Assembly (NCBI RefSeq): GCF_900206265.1
Contig: NZ_LT907782.1
Span: forward strand, 2,418,001 to 2,482,000
Reading direction: 5' to 3'
DNA: 64,000 nt
From: Nitrosomonas ureae
Lineage (GTDB): Bacteria > Pseudomonadota > Gammaproteobacteria > Burkholderiales > Nitrosomonadaceae
Below are positions 26,173 to 34,412 of this stretch, in pieces. The notes beneath the pieces were generated by a model. The model was not told where the DNA came from, made no database searches, and saw only the letters and a program-made list of their open reading frames with translations. Within the stretch, counting starts at the first letter, position 1; each line of letters starts with the position of its first letter. Position numbers and translations under genes: made by a program.

Positions 26173-26614
26173 TTTCTGCTATGCGGTTGGTTGCATGGAT
26201 TGTAGGAATTCAAGAGTTGTAATGTGAGATAAGTTTAATTTATGAATATAAGTGAGTGTAAATTATACGTAAATTACTCACATGCTCAAGGTTTATTGGT
26301 GCCTCTTTGTTCTCTTGTGATTAAGTGTATGATTATACAAAAAATTATAGCAACGTGCTGTATCTTTTTGTTAATTCCTAATATGTCGCATAGCGTGGTT
26401 TCACACTTGAAGTGCAACTTCTAACGGGTGCTGGGGGTAATTTCCGACATTTTCCTATTAGCTGTTCTGGCAGATGTAATCCGATAAGGTGGTCAACACT
26501 TGTGAATGAATGGGAATTCATACGGATCAGGTGAAGAAATTTGCCTGCCTTGTGCATGTTTTATTCATAAGAAAATGTTTCATGGCAAGATTGGCGCATT
26601 AACGGGAGGGAATA
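26173..26614. other. 442-base gap with divergent promoters expected
   Basis: It separates the leftward GGDEF/EAL gene from the rightward Crp/Fnr gene. A 60-codon ORF here has no ribosome site and was not accepted. No clear repeat or hairpin is seen. Confidence 0.45.
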
Positions 26615-27304
26615 ATGTCTTTATCAACAGAAAGCAGTAGCTCCGGATCAATAAATAAGTTTTTCAAGAACAATGCTGATCGATTAATAAAAGCTTATCC
26701 TTCAATCCAGGAGATTAATATCCCAAACAAGGATTTTCTTTATCGACAGGGAGATTTGGGTACGTATGTTTTTTGCATAAAGGGCGGTATTGTGAAGCAG
26801 TCGTATTTAACCGTGCAGGGGAGTGAAGTAACCATTGCGCTTCTTAAATGCGGGGATGTAATCGGCGACTTAAAGGCTGATAAGCAAGCAAGAGAAGAAT
26901 CGGCGCAAGCGCTGGGGAACGTTAGCTGTTACCGTATGGCATATAACGATTTCAAGGCATTGTTACTGCACTATCCGGCGCTGGCATGGCAGGTACTTGA
27001 GAAGACTTATGTGCGTAAGCAAAAGATCGAACATAAATTGCGGATTATTCTGACGCAACCAATTGAGATGCGCCTTGCGGCTACGTTGTTGGAACTGGCT
27101 AAGATGTTCGGTGTTCAGTGTACGCATGGATATGCGTTGGAAATTCATTTGACGCAGCAGGATGTGGCGGATCTGATCGGTGCTAGCCGCCCGGTAGTCA
27201 GCACTGTTCTGAATGATTTCAGAAGTCGCGGTATGCTTGAGTACACGCGTGACCAGATTTGCGTCAATGATGCGGCATTGATTGACTACTGCGAAGCAAT
27301 GTAA
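26615..27304 (+). CDS. Crp/Fnr-family transcriptional regulator
   Basis: 229 residues, ATG with a strong GGGAGGG site. The N-terminal cyclic-nucleotide-binding-type beta barrel spans ~30-130 ('NKDFLYRQGDLGTYVFCIKG', 'ALLKCGDVIGDL'). A dimer helix follows, then a winged helix at ~155-225 with the recognition helix in 'LTQQDVADLIGASRPVVSTV'. The FNR cysteine cluster is absent, and the R/S pair that binds cAMP phosphate in CRP is not evident. The ligand is therefore unknown. It lies before the small membrane protein at 27433 but 128 bases away. The leftward locus with a nucleotide cyclase is 8 kb off, and a functional link is only speculation. Confidence 0.85.
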   Translation: MSLSTESSSSGSINKFFKNNADRLIKAYPSIQEINIPNKDFLYRQGDLGTYVFCIKGGIVKQSYLTVQGSEVTIALLKCGDVIGDLKADKQAREESAQALGNVSCYRMAYNDFKALLLHYPALAWQVLEKTYVRKQKIEHKLRIILTQPIEMRLAATLLELAKMFGVQCTHGYALEIHLTQQDVADLIGASRPVVSTVLNDFRSRGMLEYTRDQICVNDAALIDYCEAM

Positions 27305-27432
27305 GCATGAAAAAATGAAAAGTGTTTTCTGGATAACAGACGTAGCAATAGCGCTGTATTAATGTGCCGATATGGCGATCCGTCAAGGGAAGTCGCCATA
27401 CCTATTCATTAATTCATTCAGGAGCATTAAAC

Positions 27433-27789
27433 ATGAAAGTGATTTCGCCGCGTATGCACGGTTATTTGGATTTTCTAACTGTCATTTTGTTTTTACTGGC
27501 TCCAACCATATTCGGTTTAAGCGATCTACCGGCCTTATTGGCATACGGCCTGGCCGTCATTCATCTGATTGTGACATTGGCATCCGATTTTCCTTTTGGC
27601 ATCGTCAAAATCATTCCGTTTACTGTGCATGGCTGGATTGAACGTATTGTTGGTCCGACCTTGATCGCTATACCCTTCATTCTGGGTTTCTCCAACGATG
27701 AGGCGGCGCGGAATTTTTATATGGCAGCGGGGGGAGTAATTATTCTGGTAGGCGTGCTGACGGATTATCAGGGGCAGGTCAAAGACTGA
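27433..27789 (+). CDS. SPW-like small membrane protein
   Basis: 118 residues from the ATG with AGGAG 8 bases upstream. Four membrane helices are visible ('LDFLTVILFLLAPTIF', 'LPALLAYGLAVIHLIVTLA', 'IVGPTLIAIPFILGF', 'FYMAAGGVIILVGVLTDYQG'). The 'MHGYLDFLTVILFLLAPTIF' start and 'VHGWIERIVGPTLIAIPF' resemble SPW-repeat membrane proteins of unknown function. It has its own ribosome site, follows the Crp/Fnr gene in the same direction and converges on a small lipoprotein gene. Confidence 0.72.
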   Translation: MKVISPRMHGYLDFLTVILFLLAPTIFGLSDLPALLAYGLAVIHLIVTLASDFPFGIVKIIPFTVHGWIERIVGPTLIAIPFILGFSNDEAARNFYMAAGGVIILVGVLTDYQGQVKD

Positions 27790-27838
27790 GAGGATTTACA
27801 AGTAAACGCTAGGGAAATTCTGGATTTCTCTTGGTGGA

Positions 27839-27882
27839 TCACGCTAAAAGCCGGGGTGTTTTTGCATTCAGTTTTAGCGTGA
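27839..27882. terminator. Stem-loop between convergent genes
   Basis: TCACGCTAAAA (27839-27849) pairs perfectly with TTTTAGCGTGA (27872-27882). The 22-base loop is long, but the position between two convergent stops makes a bidirectional terminator plausible. Confidence 0.5.
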
Positions 27883-27917
27883 CCTTTGGTTATCGTTGAT
27901 TAGGGGCAAAGCGCTGT

Positions 27918-28229
27918 TTATTTACTGCTGTCAGCACTATCAACTTTTTCTTCCAATGTATCGCCAGCTTCTTCAATTTCTTCTGCGGCATTCTCAATCG
28001 CTTCGTCAATCTCTCTGCCTGCCTGTTCGGCAGGTCCCTCAAATGAGCTTTCAATTTCATCAATTTTATCAGATACTTTATCAATAATTTCATCAACAGT
28101 CTTTTTGCCGCTGTCAATGGATTTATCGATTTCTTTGCCGATTCTCTCATTCGTTCCTTCCTGTCCCGAGCAGCTTACTAAAAGCAGAGATAGAAAAAAT
28201 ACAGAAAGGGATAGAATTAGTTTGTTCAT
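27918..28229 (-). CDS. Small acidic coiled-coil lipoprotein
   Basis: 103 residues. The lipoprotein signal is 'MNKLILSLSVFFLSLLLVS' followed by the lipobox cysteine. The mature part is a highly charged heptad-like helix ('IGKEIDKSIDSGKKTVDEII', 'AGREIDEAIENAAEEIEEAG'), so it should form a long coiled coil anchored in a membrane. No specific function is recognised; short lipoproteins of this look are often envelope stress or structural proteins. Monocistronic, with a 279-base gap upstream in which nothing clear is seen. Confidence 0.75.
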   Translation of the reverse strand: MNKLILSLSVFFLSLLLVSCSGQEGTNERIGKEIDKSIDSGKKTVDEIIDKVSDKIDEIESSFEGPAEQAGREIDEAIENAAEEIEEAGDTLEEKVDSADSSK

Positions 28230-28508
28230 GACATACCTCGTTTACAAATGAATGGGGCGGATTTTTGCAACCCGCTTTTTGACATCGCTGAGCAGTGATA
28301 TGAGACTCTGCATATTCTTATTATATATTTCATACGATCTGATTATTCAGGGTAATAATAAAAACTAAAGAGTACGGCTCAGGACTTGGATATGGTAACA
28401 CTCATCGAATGTTTCACCAAATATTACCCGGGTCATAATTTAAAAAATCAACCGGATCGCGTTTGGAGATAGGCGCAAGTGTGTGAGAGTCAATTTCAAT
28501 TCGTAGCT

Positions 28509-28880
28509 TTAATGACACCGATAAACATTTCCGATATGTATGATTTCTTTATCAGCGCCAGGAATTTCATATTTTCCGGAGTTATTGGAATGGAGAATAT
28601 GCACATTATCCCCTCCCAGCTTTCTTGCTTCATGGGTTAAATTGACTCTGGCTTTGATCAGCCGCTCAGTATAAGACGCGGTTTTATCTTCAGTTTCGTT
28701 ATTTTTTGAAGATCCTTTTACCTTTCCGAGTAATTCGCAGCCTTCAGGAGCGAATTTTCCGACTGTAATGGTAATGGTTTTGCTTTCTTCTGCTTGTGCA
28801 TAAACTTCTACACAACCCATGATAAACAGTAACATCAATAACTTTTTGATTAATCTACAAGATGATTTTGAAATACACAT
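28509..28880 (-). CDS. DUF4156-like secreted protein
   Basis: 123 residues. AGGAG lies 7 bases before the ATG. The signal peptide ends about 'EVYAQA'. The mature protein has the pattern G-C-x-x-L-G-x-V ('PEGCELLGKVKGSS') and later 'RVNLTHEARKLGGDNVHIL', which fits DUF4156 (YjeI-like) small envelope proteins of unknown function. A late 'VYRCH' gives a second mature cysteine that could pair with the first. Confidence 0.65.
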   Translation of the reverse strand: MCISKSSCRLIKKLLMLLFIMGCVEVYAQAEESKTITITVGKFAPEGCELLGKVKGSSKNNETEDKTASYTERLIKARVNLTHEARKLGGDNVHILHSNNSGKYEIPGADKEIIHIGNVYRCH

Positions 28881-28894
28881 GAATAACTCCTAAC

Positions 28895-29040
28895 CGGCCG
28901 TTGAAAAACTATCTATGTTGTTACTGCGGTGTTAAAAACAAGCTCAAAATGCTCATTTATAACCCATACACTGCACTTCTTCACTTGTTTTTGCCTTGTA
29001 TCGGATTTTTCGAAAATGTTTTTGTTTTTTTAACGTCTGC
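28895..29040 (+). repeat. Dispersed intergenic repeat, copy 1
   Basis: It begins GGCCGTTGAAAAACTATC and continues with a shared core around GTGTTAAAAACAAGC and CTCAAAATGCTCATTTAT. The same order of blocks occurs at 59382-59512 and, in part, at 45497-45550 and 54957-55053. The right end is degenerate. It lies in the divergent gap between the DUF4156-like gene and lemA. Confidence 0.6.
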
Positions 29041-29240
29041 CGATGCCTGATACCTCTAAGTTCAAAAGCATAGATAAACACGATATTATCAGTCAATAGC
29101 CTACTTAGAGCAGGAGGAGTATTGCAAGGTTTTAGTAATCCATGCAATGAAATAAAGTCACTACTTGCATCTTTTCAACTCGGATTGGGGTTGATCTATA
29201 AGGTATATTGGGTTTTATGCAATTTACAGGAGGAGTGACA

Positions 29241-29813
29241 TTGGACATTATTTTCTATATCTTTATCGCAGCAATCGCCATTGCTTTTGTATACGGTGTC
29301 ATGCTCTATAACAGCTTGGTGGATATTAAGCATTCCGTATCCCAAGCGTGGTCGAATATCGATATTCTTTTGAAGCAGCGTCACGATGAATTGCCCAAGC
29401 TGGTTGAAACCTGCAAGCAATACATGGGGTTTGAGCAGGAAACACTCAAGCGGGTAATCGCCGCACGTTCACAGGTGGCTAGCGCGCGGGATGCGGGTAA
29501 CATCGGTGCATTGGGTGCTGCGGAAAGCAGTTTGCGCATTGGATTGGGTAATCTGTTTGCCGTTGCGGAGGATTATCCGGAATTGAAAGCCAGCGAGAAG
29601 TTTCAGCATTTGCAAGTGCGTATCACCGGTCTGGAGAACAGCATCGCAGATCGTCGCGAGTTTTATAATGAGGCGGTCAAGATCAATAATGTGCGGATTG
29701 AGCAATTTCCCGATGTCATCATCGCTAATTGGTTTAAATTCAAGCCACGCGATTTACTCGAATTCAGCGATGCCGACAAACAAGATGTCAATATCGGAAG
29801 ATTATTCGGTTAA
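29241..29813 (+). CDS. lemA: LemA family membrane protein
   Basis: 190 residues. I chose the TTG at 29241 because AGGAGGAG lies directly upstream at ideal spacing; the longer frame from 29208 has no such site. One N-terminal membrane helix ('IIFYIFIAAIAIAFVYGVML') is followed by a long helical domain with the LemA signature 'LVDIKHSVSQAWSNIDILLK', 'RHDELPKLVETCKQYMGFEQ' and 'TGLENSIADRREFYNEAVK'. LemA proteins are widespread and of unclear function. The gene is 15 bases upstream of a GIDE-domain gene, a pairing seen in other bacteria. Confidence 0.9.
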   Translation: MDIIFYIFIAAIAIAFVYGVMLYNSLVDIKHSVSQAWSNIDILLKQRHDELPKLVETCKQYMGFEQETLKRVIAARSQVASARDAGNIGALGAAESSLRIGLGNLFAVAEDYPELKASEKFQHLQVRITGLENSIADRREFYNEAVKINNVRIEQFPDVIIANWFKFKPRDLLEFSDADKQDVNIGRLFG

Positions 29814-29828
29814 TACATTGCCTTCAAT

Positions 29829-30758
29829 ATGATTACCTTGCCGGTTGAGTTTGCACCCGAAGAATTCCAATTTGCGCTGGGTGCATCGATATTGATTGGG
29901 TTGCTAAGTTTCTATATATTTGTGCGCAACTGGAAACGATTGCGGATCATTGAGGATACGCCGACCGCCAAGCTGCGTTCCGCGCATCAGGGTTACATCG
30001 AGCTGGAAGGAAAAGGGCAACTGGTTGATGATCAACCCATCTATGCGCCACTTTCAAATCATCCGTGTCTTTGGTATCTCAGTCAAATCGAGCAGCAGGA
30101 GTCGTTTATCGAAAATGGCCGTCGGCAAACCCGTTGGAATGTCGTGTATAAAACTATCAGCGATCACCAGTTCAAACTTACGGATGGCGTAGCCAGCTGT
30201 TTCGTGGATCCCAGCGGTGCGGAAGTCAGCGGCAATGAAAAATTGATATGGTATGGTAATACCGAATGGCCCACCCGGACGCAAGTACTGGAAAGTCAGT
30301 CGATCGTTCATGCCATGACTAACGGCTACCGTTACACGGAGTGGCTGGTATTGCCAGGTCAACCATTGTATATACTGGGGCAATTCAGCACTTGGTCCGC
30401 CACGACACAAAAATCAGTAAGGAACGTAATGGTGAATTTGATCAACGATTGGAAACAAGATCAACCGGCGCTGCAAAAGCGATTCGATAGCAATCAGGAT
30501 GGGAATATTGATCAGGAGGAATGGGAAGTTGCGCGCCAGCAAGCACGGCACGAAGCGCAGCAAATTCACGATCAACTGGCTTTGGAGCCGGATACGAACA
30601 TTATTGTAAAGCCGGGGAACACGGCGCAGCCATTTATTATATCGACATATCCTCAACTACTATTGGCGCGGAAATATCGTAGTAGTGCCTGGGTCGCTTT
30701 GGCCGGGTGCGTGGTATCGCTGTGCGTTGCCGCATGGTTGTTGCATGTGCATGGATGA
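29829..30758 (+). CDS. GIDE-domain membrane protein with an EF-hand-like loop
   Basis: 309 residues. A membrane helix near 15-35 and another at the C-terminus (~285-305) bracket a soluble domain. The first half matches the GIDE domain of bacterial proteins related to the eukaryotic mitochondrial E3 ligase MUL1, but without a RING: 'LRSAHQGYIELEGKGQLVDD' then 'PCLWYLSQIEQQES'. Near residue 220 there is a DxNxDGxIDxEE loop ('DSNQDGNIDQEEWEVARQQA'), an EF-hand-type calcium motif that is unusual here. Co-transcribed with lemA. Function unknown. Confidence 0.82.
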   Translation: MITLPVEFAPEEFQFALGASILIGLLSFYIFVRNWKRLRIIEDTPTAKLRSAHQGYIELEGKGQLVDDQPIYAPLSNHPCLWYLSQIEQQESFIENGRRQTRWNVVYKTISDHQFKLTDGVASCFVDPSGAEVSGNEKLIWYGNTEWPTRTQVLESQSIVHAMTNGYRYTEWLVLPGQPLYILGQFSTWSATTQKSVRNVMVNLINDWKQDQPALQKRFDSNQDGNIDQEEWEVARQQARHEAQQIHDQLALEPDTNIIVKPGNTAQPFIISTYPQLLLARKYRSSAWVALAGCVVSLCVAAWLLHVHG

Positions 30759-30848
30759 TATGAAGTAAGTGTGTTGAGTGTGTTTCGCCATTTGGATTCA
30801 GAATTCCTCAGTGAGAGTGAGTGGTCAATATATGAATTCTGACAGGTT

Positions 30849-32342
30849 CTAGCGCCAAAATAATTTGGATCGCGCTAGCCGTTGCCAGATGGCAGCGGGT
30901 ACATGTGCGCGCTGCGCAGCCGAGGATTCCAGAATACCGCTAAGCCGGCCCAGCTCAAAACCAAGTGAGGCTGTTTTTTTCGGAAGTGTGTGGAGCAATT
31001 GCTGGCCGATAACCCGGTCGTTGGTATATCCCAATTCATTCTGCAAGGACGCTAAGGCGGCAATGAAATGATTGGCGCGCTTGCCATAGATGGGCGCGAA
31101 AGCATCCGCCACGTAGCGTAACTTCTTGGCAGCGATGCGCGCCTTATGGCGTTTGCTGGCATTCAATTTGGCGAAGCCATGGCAGTTTTTGCATAGTTTC
31201 TCCCAGCGTTTGTCGAGAATGACTTTGGCCCATGATTTTACTTCTTGCTGCCGGGCTTCAGTCGGGGTGGCGGATAAGAGGTCGCGGCCGATATCGAGCA
31301 CGAGCCGGGTGAATGTGGGTTTGCGCAATACCGCTAGCGATTGCTGGCGAACAATTGCGGTAGTATCTTGCAATAAAACAAGAACGGCATCGTCAATGCC
31401 GCTATTGACCGCGGGTGATTCCAAGATCGTCAGGATTTCAGGCAAAATTTCCTGTTGAAATACATCCCAATCGCGTGCCGGATTCAGTGCTTGCATCAAC
31501 TGACGCAATGGCTGATCCCAATCGGGCACCGGCCGTCCTAGTGATTTCGCCAATCGTGCGCCAGTATGCAGGCGGCGCAAGGCAACGCGAAGTTGATGCA
31601 GGTATTCGGTGTTGCTCGCGTTTTCCAGAAGGCCCGGTATATTGGCCGATAATTGTATCAACGCAGCCTGCAGAATCGCATTCCAAACATCTCCAACCGA
31701 CTGATTCTTCCCTAACCGCGGTTGGATCGCCTTGACTGGAACCGCAGTTACTGCGCCGACGAGAATATAGCCGCGCTCGGCTTTACTGCGCGGCTCGACT
31801 TGAAGCGGCACGTGTTCCAGCAATTGTATTGCTATATCGAACAGAAATTCCGGATTTCCCGATTTGAGTTCGATTTCCACTTCGCAAATGTTGCTGGAGG
31901 CAGCATCGGTGTATATTTTTCCACTGTCGAGAGCTACTTCGGCTTGTGCTTGCCCGTCTTCGATTTGCCAGGTGGTGCGCTGAAACTCGGTGGTAAATAC
32001 CGGCATAATGCGTTTGAGTTTGATCCTGGCGAGCAGATCCAGGGCCACGGGCGGTAATGCGGAGAAATCCGGATGTTTGCCATCAGTGACGGTTACTTCC
32101 CATTCGGGGCGGTTTGTCAATGCGCCAACCGATTGCGTTTCGGCTTTTAGCGTCTGGATCCAGCGGTTATTCACATGGCGCAAGCGCAAAGCCATACCGC
32201 GCCGCATAAGGTCAAATTTTGCGGTATCGAAATAAATGCTAAGTAGCGGATGTTGTACCGGAGTAATTTTATTTAGCAAAGGATGACGCCGGAATTGTGC
32301 TCGATGACGCGGCTGCAGAGCCAGTTTTAGTTCGATTTCCAT
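30849..32342 (-). CDS. CYTH-CHAD domain protein (inorganic triphosphatase type)
   Basis: 497 residues. The N-terminal CYTH domain (1-200) starts with the ExExK signature (MEIELKLALQ) and shows alternating charged strands. The CHAD domain follows (~215-490), helical with conserved histidines and basic residues ('TEYLHQLRVALRRLHTGARL', 'ASKRHKARIAAKKLRYVADA'). CYTH-CHAD proteins such as E. coli YgiF hydrolyse triphosphate, and CHAD binds polyphosphate. The PPK2 gene is 55 bases upstream in the same direction, which supports a polyphosphate role. Confidence 0.9.
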   Translation of the reverse strand: MEIELKLALQPRHRAQFRRHPLLNKITPVQHPLLSIYFDTAKFDLMRRGMALRLRHVNNRWIQTLKAETQSVGALTNRPEWEVTVTDGKHPDFSALPPVALDLLARIKLKRIMPVFTTEFQRTTWQIEDGQAQAEVALDSGKIYTDAASSNICEVEIELKSGNPEFLFDIAIQLLEHVPLQVEPRSKAERGYILVGAVTAVPVKAIQPRLGKNQSVGDVWNAILQAALIQLSANIPGLLENASNTEYLHQLRVALRRLHTGARLAKSLGRPVPDWDQPLRQLMQALNPARDWDVFQQEILPEILTILESPAVNSGIDDAVLVLLQDTTAIVRQQSLAVLRKPTFTRLVLDIGRDLLSATPTEARQQEVKSWAKVILDKRWEKLCKNCHGFAKLNASKRHKARIAAKKLRYVADAFAPIYGKRANHFIAALASLQNELGYTNDRVIGQQLLHTLPKKTASLGFELGRLSGILESSAAQRAHVPAAIWQRLARSKLFWR

Positions 32343-32396
32343 GGCAGATTCCTTGGTTTGAATACCCTATGCTGTTGCGCTTGAGAAAATGCACGA

Positions 32397-33215
32397 TTAT
32401 TCGATCTTTAATGTATCAAAGTTGATGTCTGCGGGAGCCGGGGGTGTTTTCAACTTCATGTCTTCCAATGCCTGCACGATACGATCGGCGATGATCAGAT
32501 TGCGATACCACTTATGGTTGGCCGGTATGATATACCAGGGTGAGGCATCGGTACTGGTAGCTGCCAGCATGGCTTCAAACGCATTCTGATAATTTTTCCA
32601 TAATTTCCGTTCCTCCAGATCTCCGGCGTTAAACTTCCAGCGCTTCTCCAGGTTGTTGATGCGCTCTTCCAGGCGTTTCTTCTGCTCTTCCTTTGAAATG
32701 TGCAGAAAAAATTTCAGAATGACCGTGCCACTCTCGGATAACAATTCCTCGAATTCTCTGATTTGCCCGAAGCGCTGCTTCACCACTTTATCTGAAATCA
32801 AGCCATGCACGCGGGTAATCAATACGTCTTCATAATGTGACCGGTTGAAAATACCGATCTGCCCCTTGGCAGGCGCTTTTTGATGCACACGCCACAAAAA
32901 ATCATGACCGAGTTCTTCGGCGGATGGCGTTTTGAAGGTTACCACTTTGCATCCTTGCGGATTGACACCTGATATCACGCTCCTGATCGTGCCATCTTTT
33001 CCGCTGGTATCCATCCCTTGCAGCACAATCAATAATGCTCTGTCGCCGTTGGCATACAAGCGCTCCTGTAACTCACTTAATTTATCAGTCAATTTTTCCG
33101 TGATGGCTTTGGCTTCTTCCTTGCCTTCTCCGGTTTTTTCATAACTGCCGGTATCATCAGGATCACAGTGCGATAACTGGAGCTTGTTGCCGGGTTTTAT
33201 TTGGTAGTTTTTCAT
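32397..33215 (-). CDS. ppk2: Polyphosphate kinase 2 family protein
   Basis: 272 residues from the ATG at 33215; an upstream TTG would add 8. The Walker A-like 'VLQGMDTSGKDGTIRSVISG' (residue ~65) and the Walker B-type 'IGIFNRSHYEDVLITRVHGL', with the lid 'GTVILKFFLHISKEEQKKRL', are those of PPK2. The 'NPQGCKVVTFKTPSAEELGH' stretch is also characteristic. PPK2 enzymes use polyphosphate to phosphorylate nucleotides (AMP, ADP or GDP, depending on class), or the reverse. The single-domain length suggests class I or III. It neighbours the CYTH-CHAD gene. Confidence 0.92.
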   Translation of the reverse strand: MKNYQIKPGNKLQLSHCDPDDTGSYEKTGEGKEEAKAITEKLTDKLSELQERLYANGDRALLIVLQGMDTSGKDGTIRSVISGVNPQGCKVVTFKTPSAEELGHDFLWRVHQKAPAKGQIGIFNRSHYEDVLITRVHGLISDKVVKQRFGQIREFEELLSESGTVILKFFLHISKEEQKKRLEERINNLEKRWKFNAGDLEERKLWKNYQNAFEAMLAATSTDASPWYIIPANHKWYRNLIIADRIVQALEDMKLKTPPAPADINFDTLKIE

Positions 33216-33257
33216 TTTAATGGATTCTTTGTCTGTCAATCCGAAGATATTTGATTG

Positions 33258-34358
33258 TTAATTATTAGAATTCTCTTGTAGTAGCTCATTTCCTGCATAA
33301 CTTCCAATCCACGTCACCCCATCATTACCGATAGTGCCGCGATACATGCCTTTGGTATTGAATCGCATCGTATAACGGCCATTTGCATCGAGAACGATCA
33401 AACCGCCATCGCCACCGATAGCGGCGATTTCTTCCAATACGCTATCGGCTGCCTGGACAATCGGGGTGCGTAATAACTGAACCCGTGATGCCGTGTTGAA
33501 TGCAGCCGCGGTGCGAATGAACGTTTCTCCGGTACCGGTTGCGGATACCGCGACTGAGCGGTTATCCGCATAGGTTCCGGCGCCGATGATGGGGGAATCT
33601 CCGACGCGCCCGAAGCGTTTGTTGGTGAGCCCGCCAGTGGATGTGCCGGCTGCAAGATTACCATAACGATCCAATGCGACAGCGCCAACCGTCCCACGTT
33701 TTTCTTCCTTATCAGGTGGTGGGGTGCTGATATTGACATCATGATCGAGCAGCACGCGTTCTTCGGCAATTGCTTTTTGCAATTGCTTCCAGCGAAATTC
33801 GGTATGGAAATAGGATGGATCGACGATTTCCAATCCTTGTTCGGCGGCAAAGGTTTCGGCGCCTTGGCCGATCAGCATGACATGGGCGCTGCGGGTCATT
33901 ACCGCTTGCGCGGCACGAATCGGATTGCGAATGGTGGTGACAGCAGCAACAGCACCTGCCATACGTGTGGCGCCATCCATGAGCGATGCATCCAGCTCAT
34001 TGCGCCCGGCATGCGTGAATACTGCACCTTTGCCTGCATTCAACAAGGGCGAGTCTTCCATGACCACAATGGCAGCAATTACGGCATCAACACTGCTGCC
34101 CCCTGCCTTGAGTATGGCGAAACCGGCAGCCAGCGATTGTGCAAGCACTTGCGTATACGCGTGTTCGCGCTCTGCAGTCAGTTTGCCGCGCTCAATCGCG
34201 CCGGCACCGCCGTGAATCACCAGACGGATTGGTGGTGCGTCAGCTTGGGCCGGATTTGATTGTAAATTCATCGATAGCAGAATCAGAATGTAAAAAAGCG
34301 GATGGATCGTCTCAATTCTCTCAAGTTGATTGGGAGTGTGTGCTTCACCTGGATTCAA
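33258..34358 (-). CDS. Isoaspartyl peptidase / type 2 asparaginase (Ntn hydrolase)
   Basis: 366 residues. It has an N-terminal hydrophobic stretch ('FYILILLSMNLQ') ending in 'NPAQA', a likely signal peptide, so the enzyme is probably periplasmic. The catalytic body has 'RLVIHGGAGAIERG' and the autocleavage threonine at 'KRGTVGAVALDRYGNLAAGT' (about residue 225). It continues with 'STGGLTNKRFGRVGDSPIIG' and 'SATGTGETFIRT'. This is the plant/IaaA type, which splits isoaspartyl dipeptides. The start is uncertain: the TTG at 34358 has no clear ribosome site, and a later ATG would remove the signal. Confidence 0.88.
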   Translation of the reverse strand: MNPGEAHTPNQLERIETIHPLFYILILLSMNLQSNPAQADAPPIRLVIHGGAGAIERGKLTAEREHAYTQVLAQSLAAGFAILKAGGSSVDAVIAAIVVMEDSPLLNAGKGAVFTHAGRNELDASLMDGATRMAGAVAAVTTIRNPIRAAQAVMTRSAHVMLIGQGAETFAAEQGLEIVDPSYFHTEFRWKQLQKAIAEERVLLDHDVNISTPPPDKEEKRGTVGAVALDRYGNLAAGTSTGGLTNKRFGRVGDSPIIGAGTYADNRSVAVSATGTGETFIRTAAAFNTASRVQLLRTPIVQAADSVLEEIAAIGGDGGLIVLDANGRYTMRFNTKGMYRGTIGNDGVTWIGSYAGNELLQENSNN

Positions 34359-34412
34359 AAAATAATTTCTATGTTTTGGGTATCCAGGAGTTGATAAAAA
34401 TAGCGTGCACTA

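Noticed and set aside
26242..26424. 60-codon ORF between the GGDEF/EAL and Crp/Fnr genes
   Set aside because: No Shine-Dalgarno sequence and no coding-like composition.
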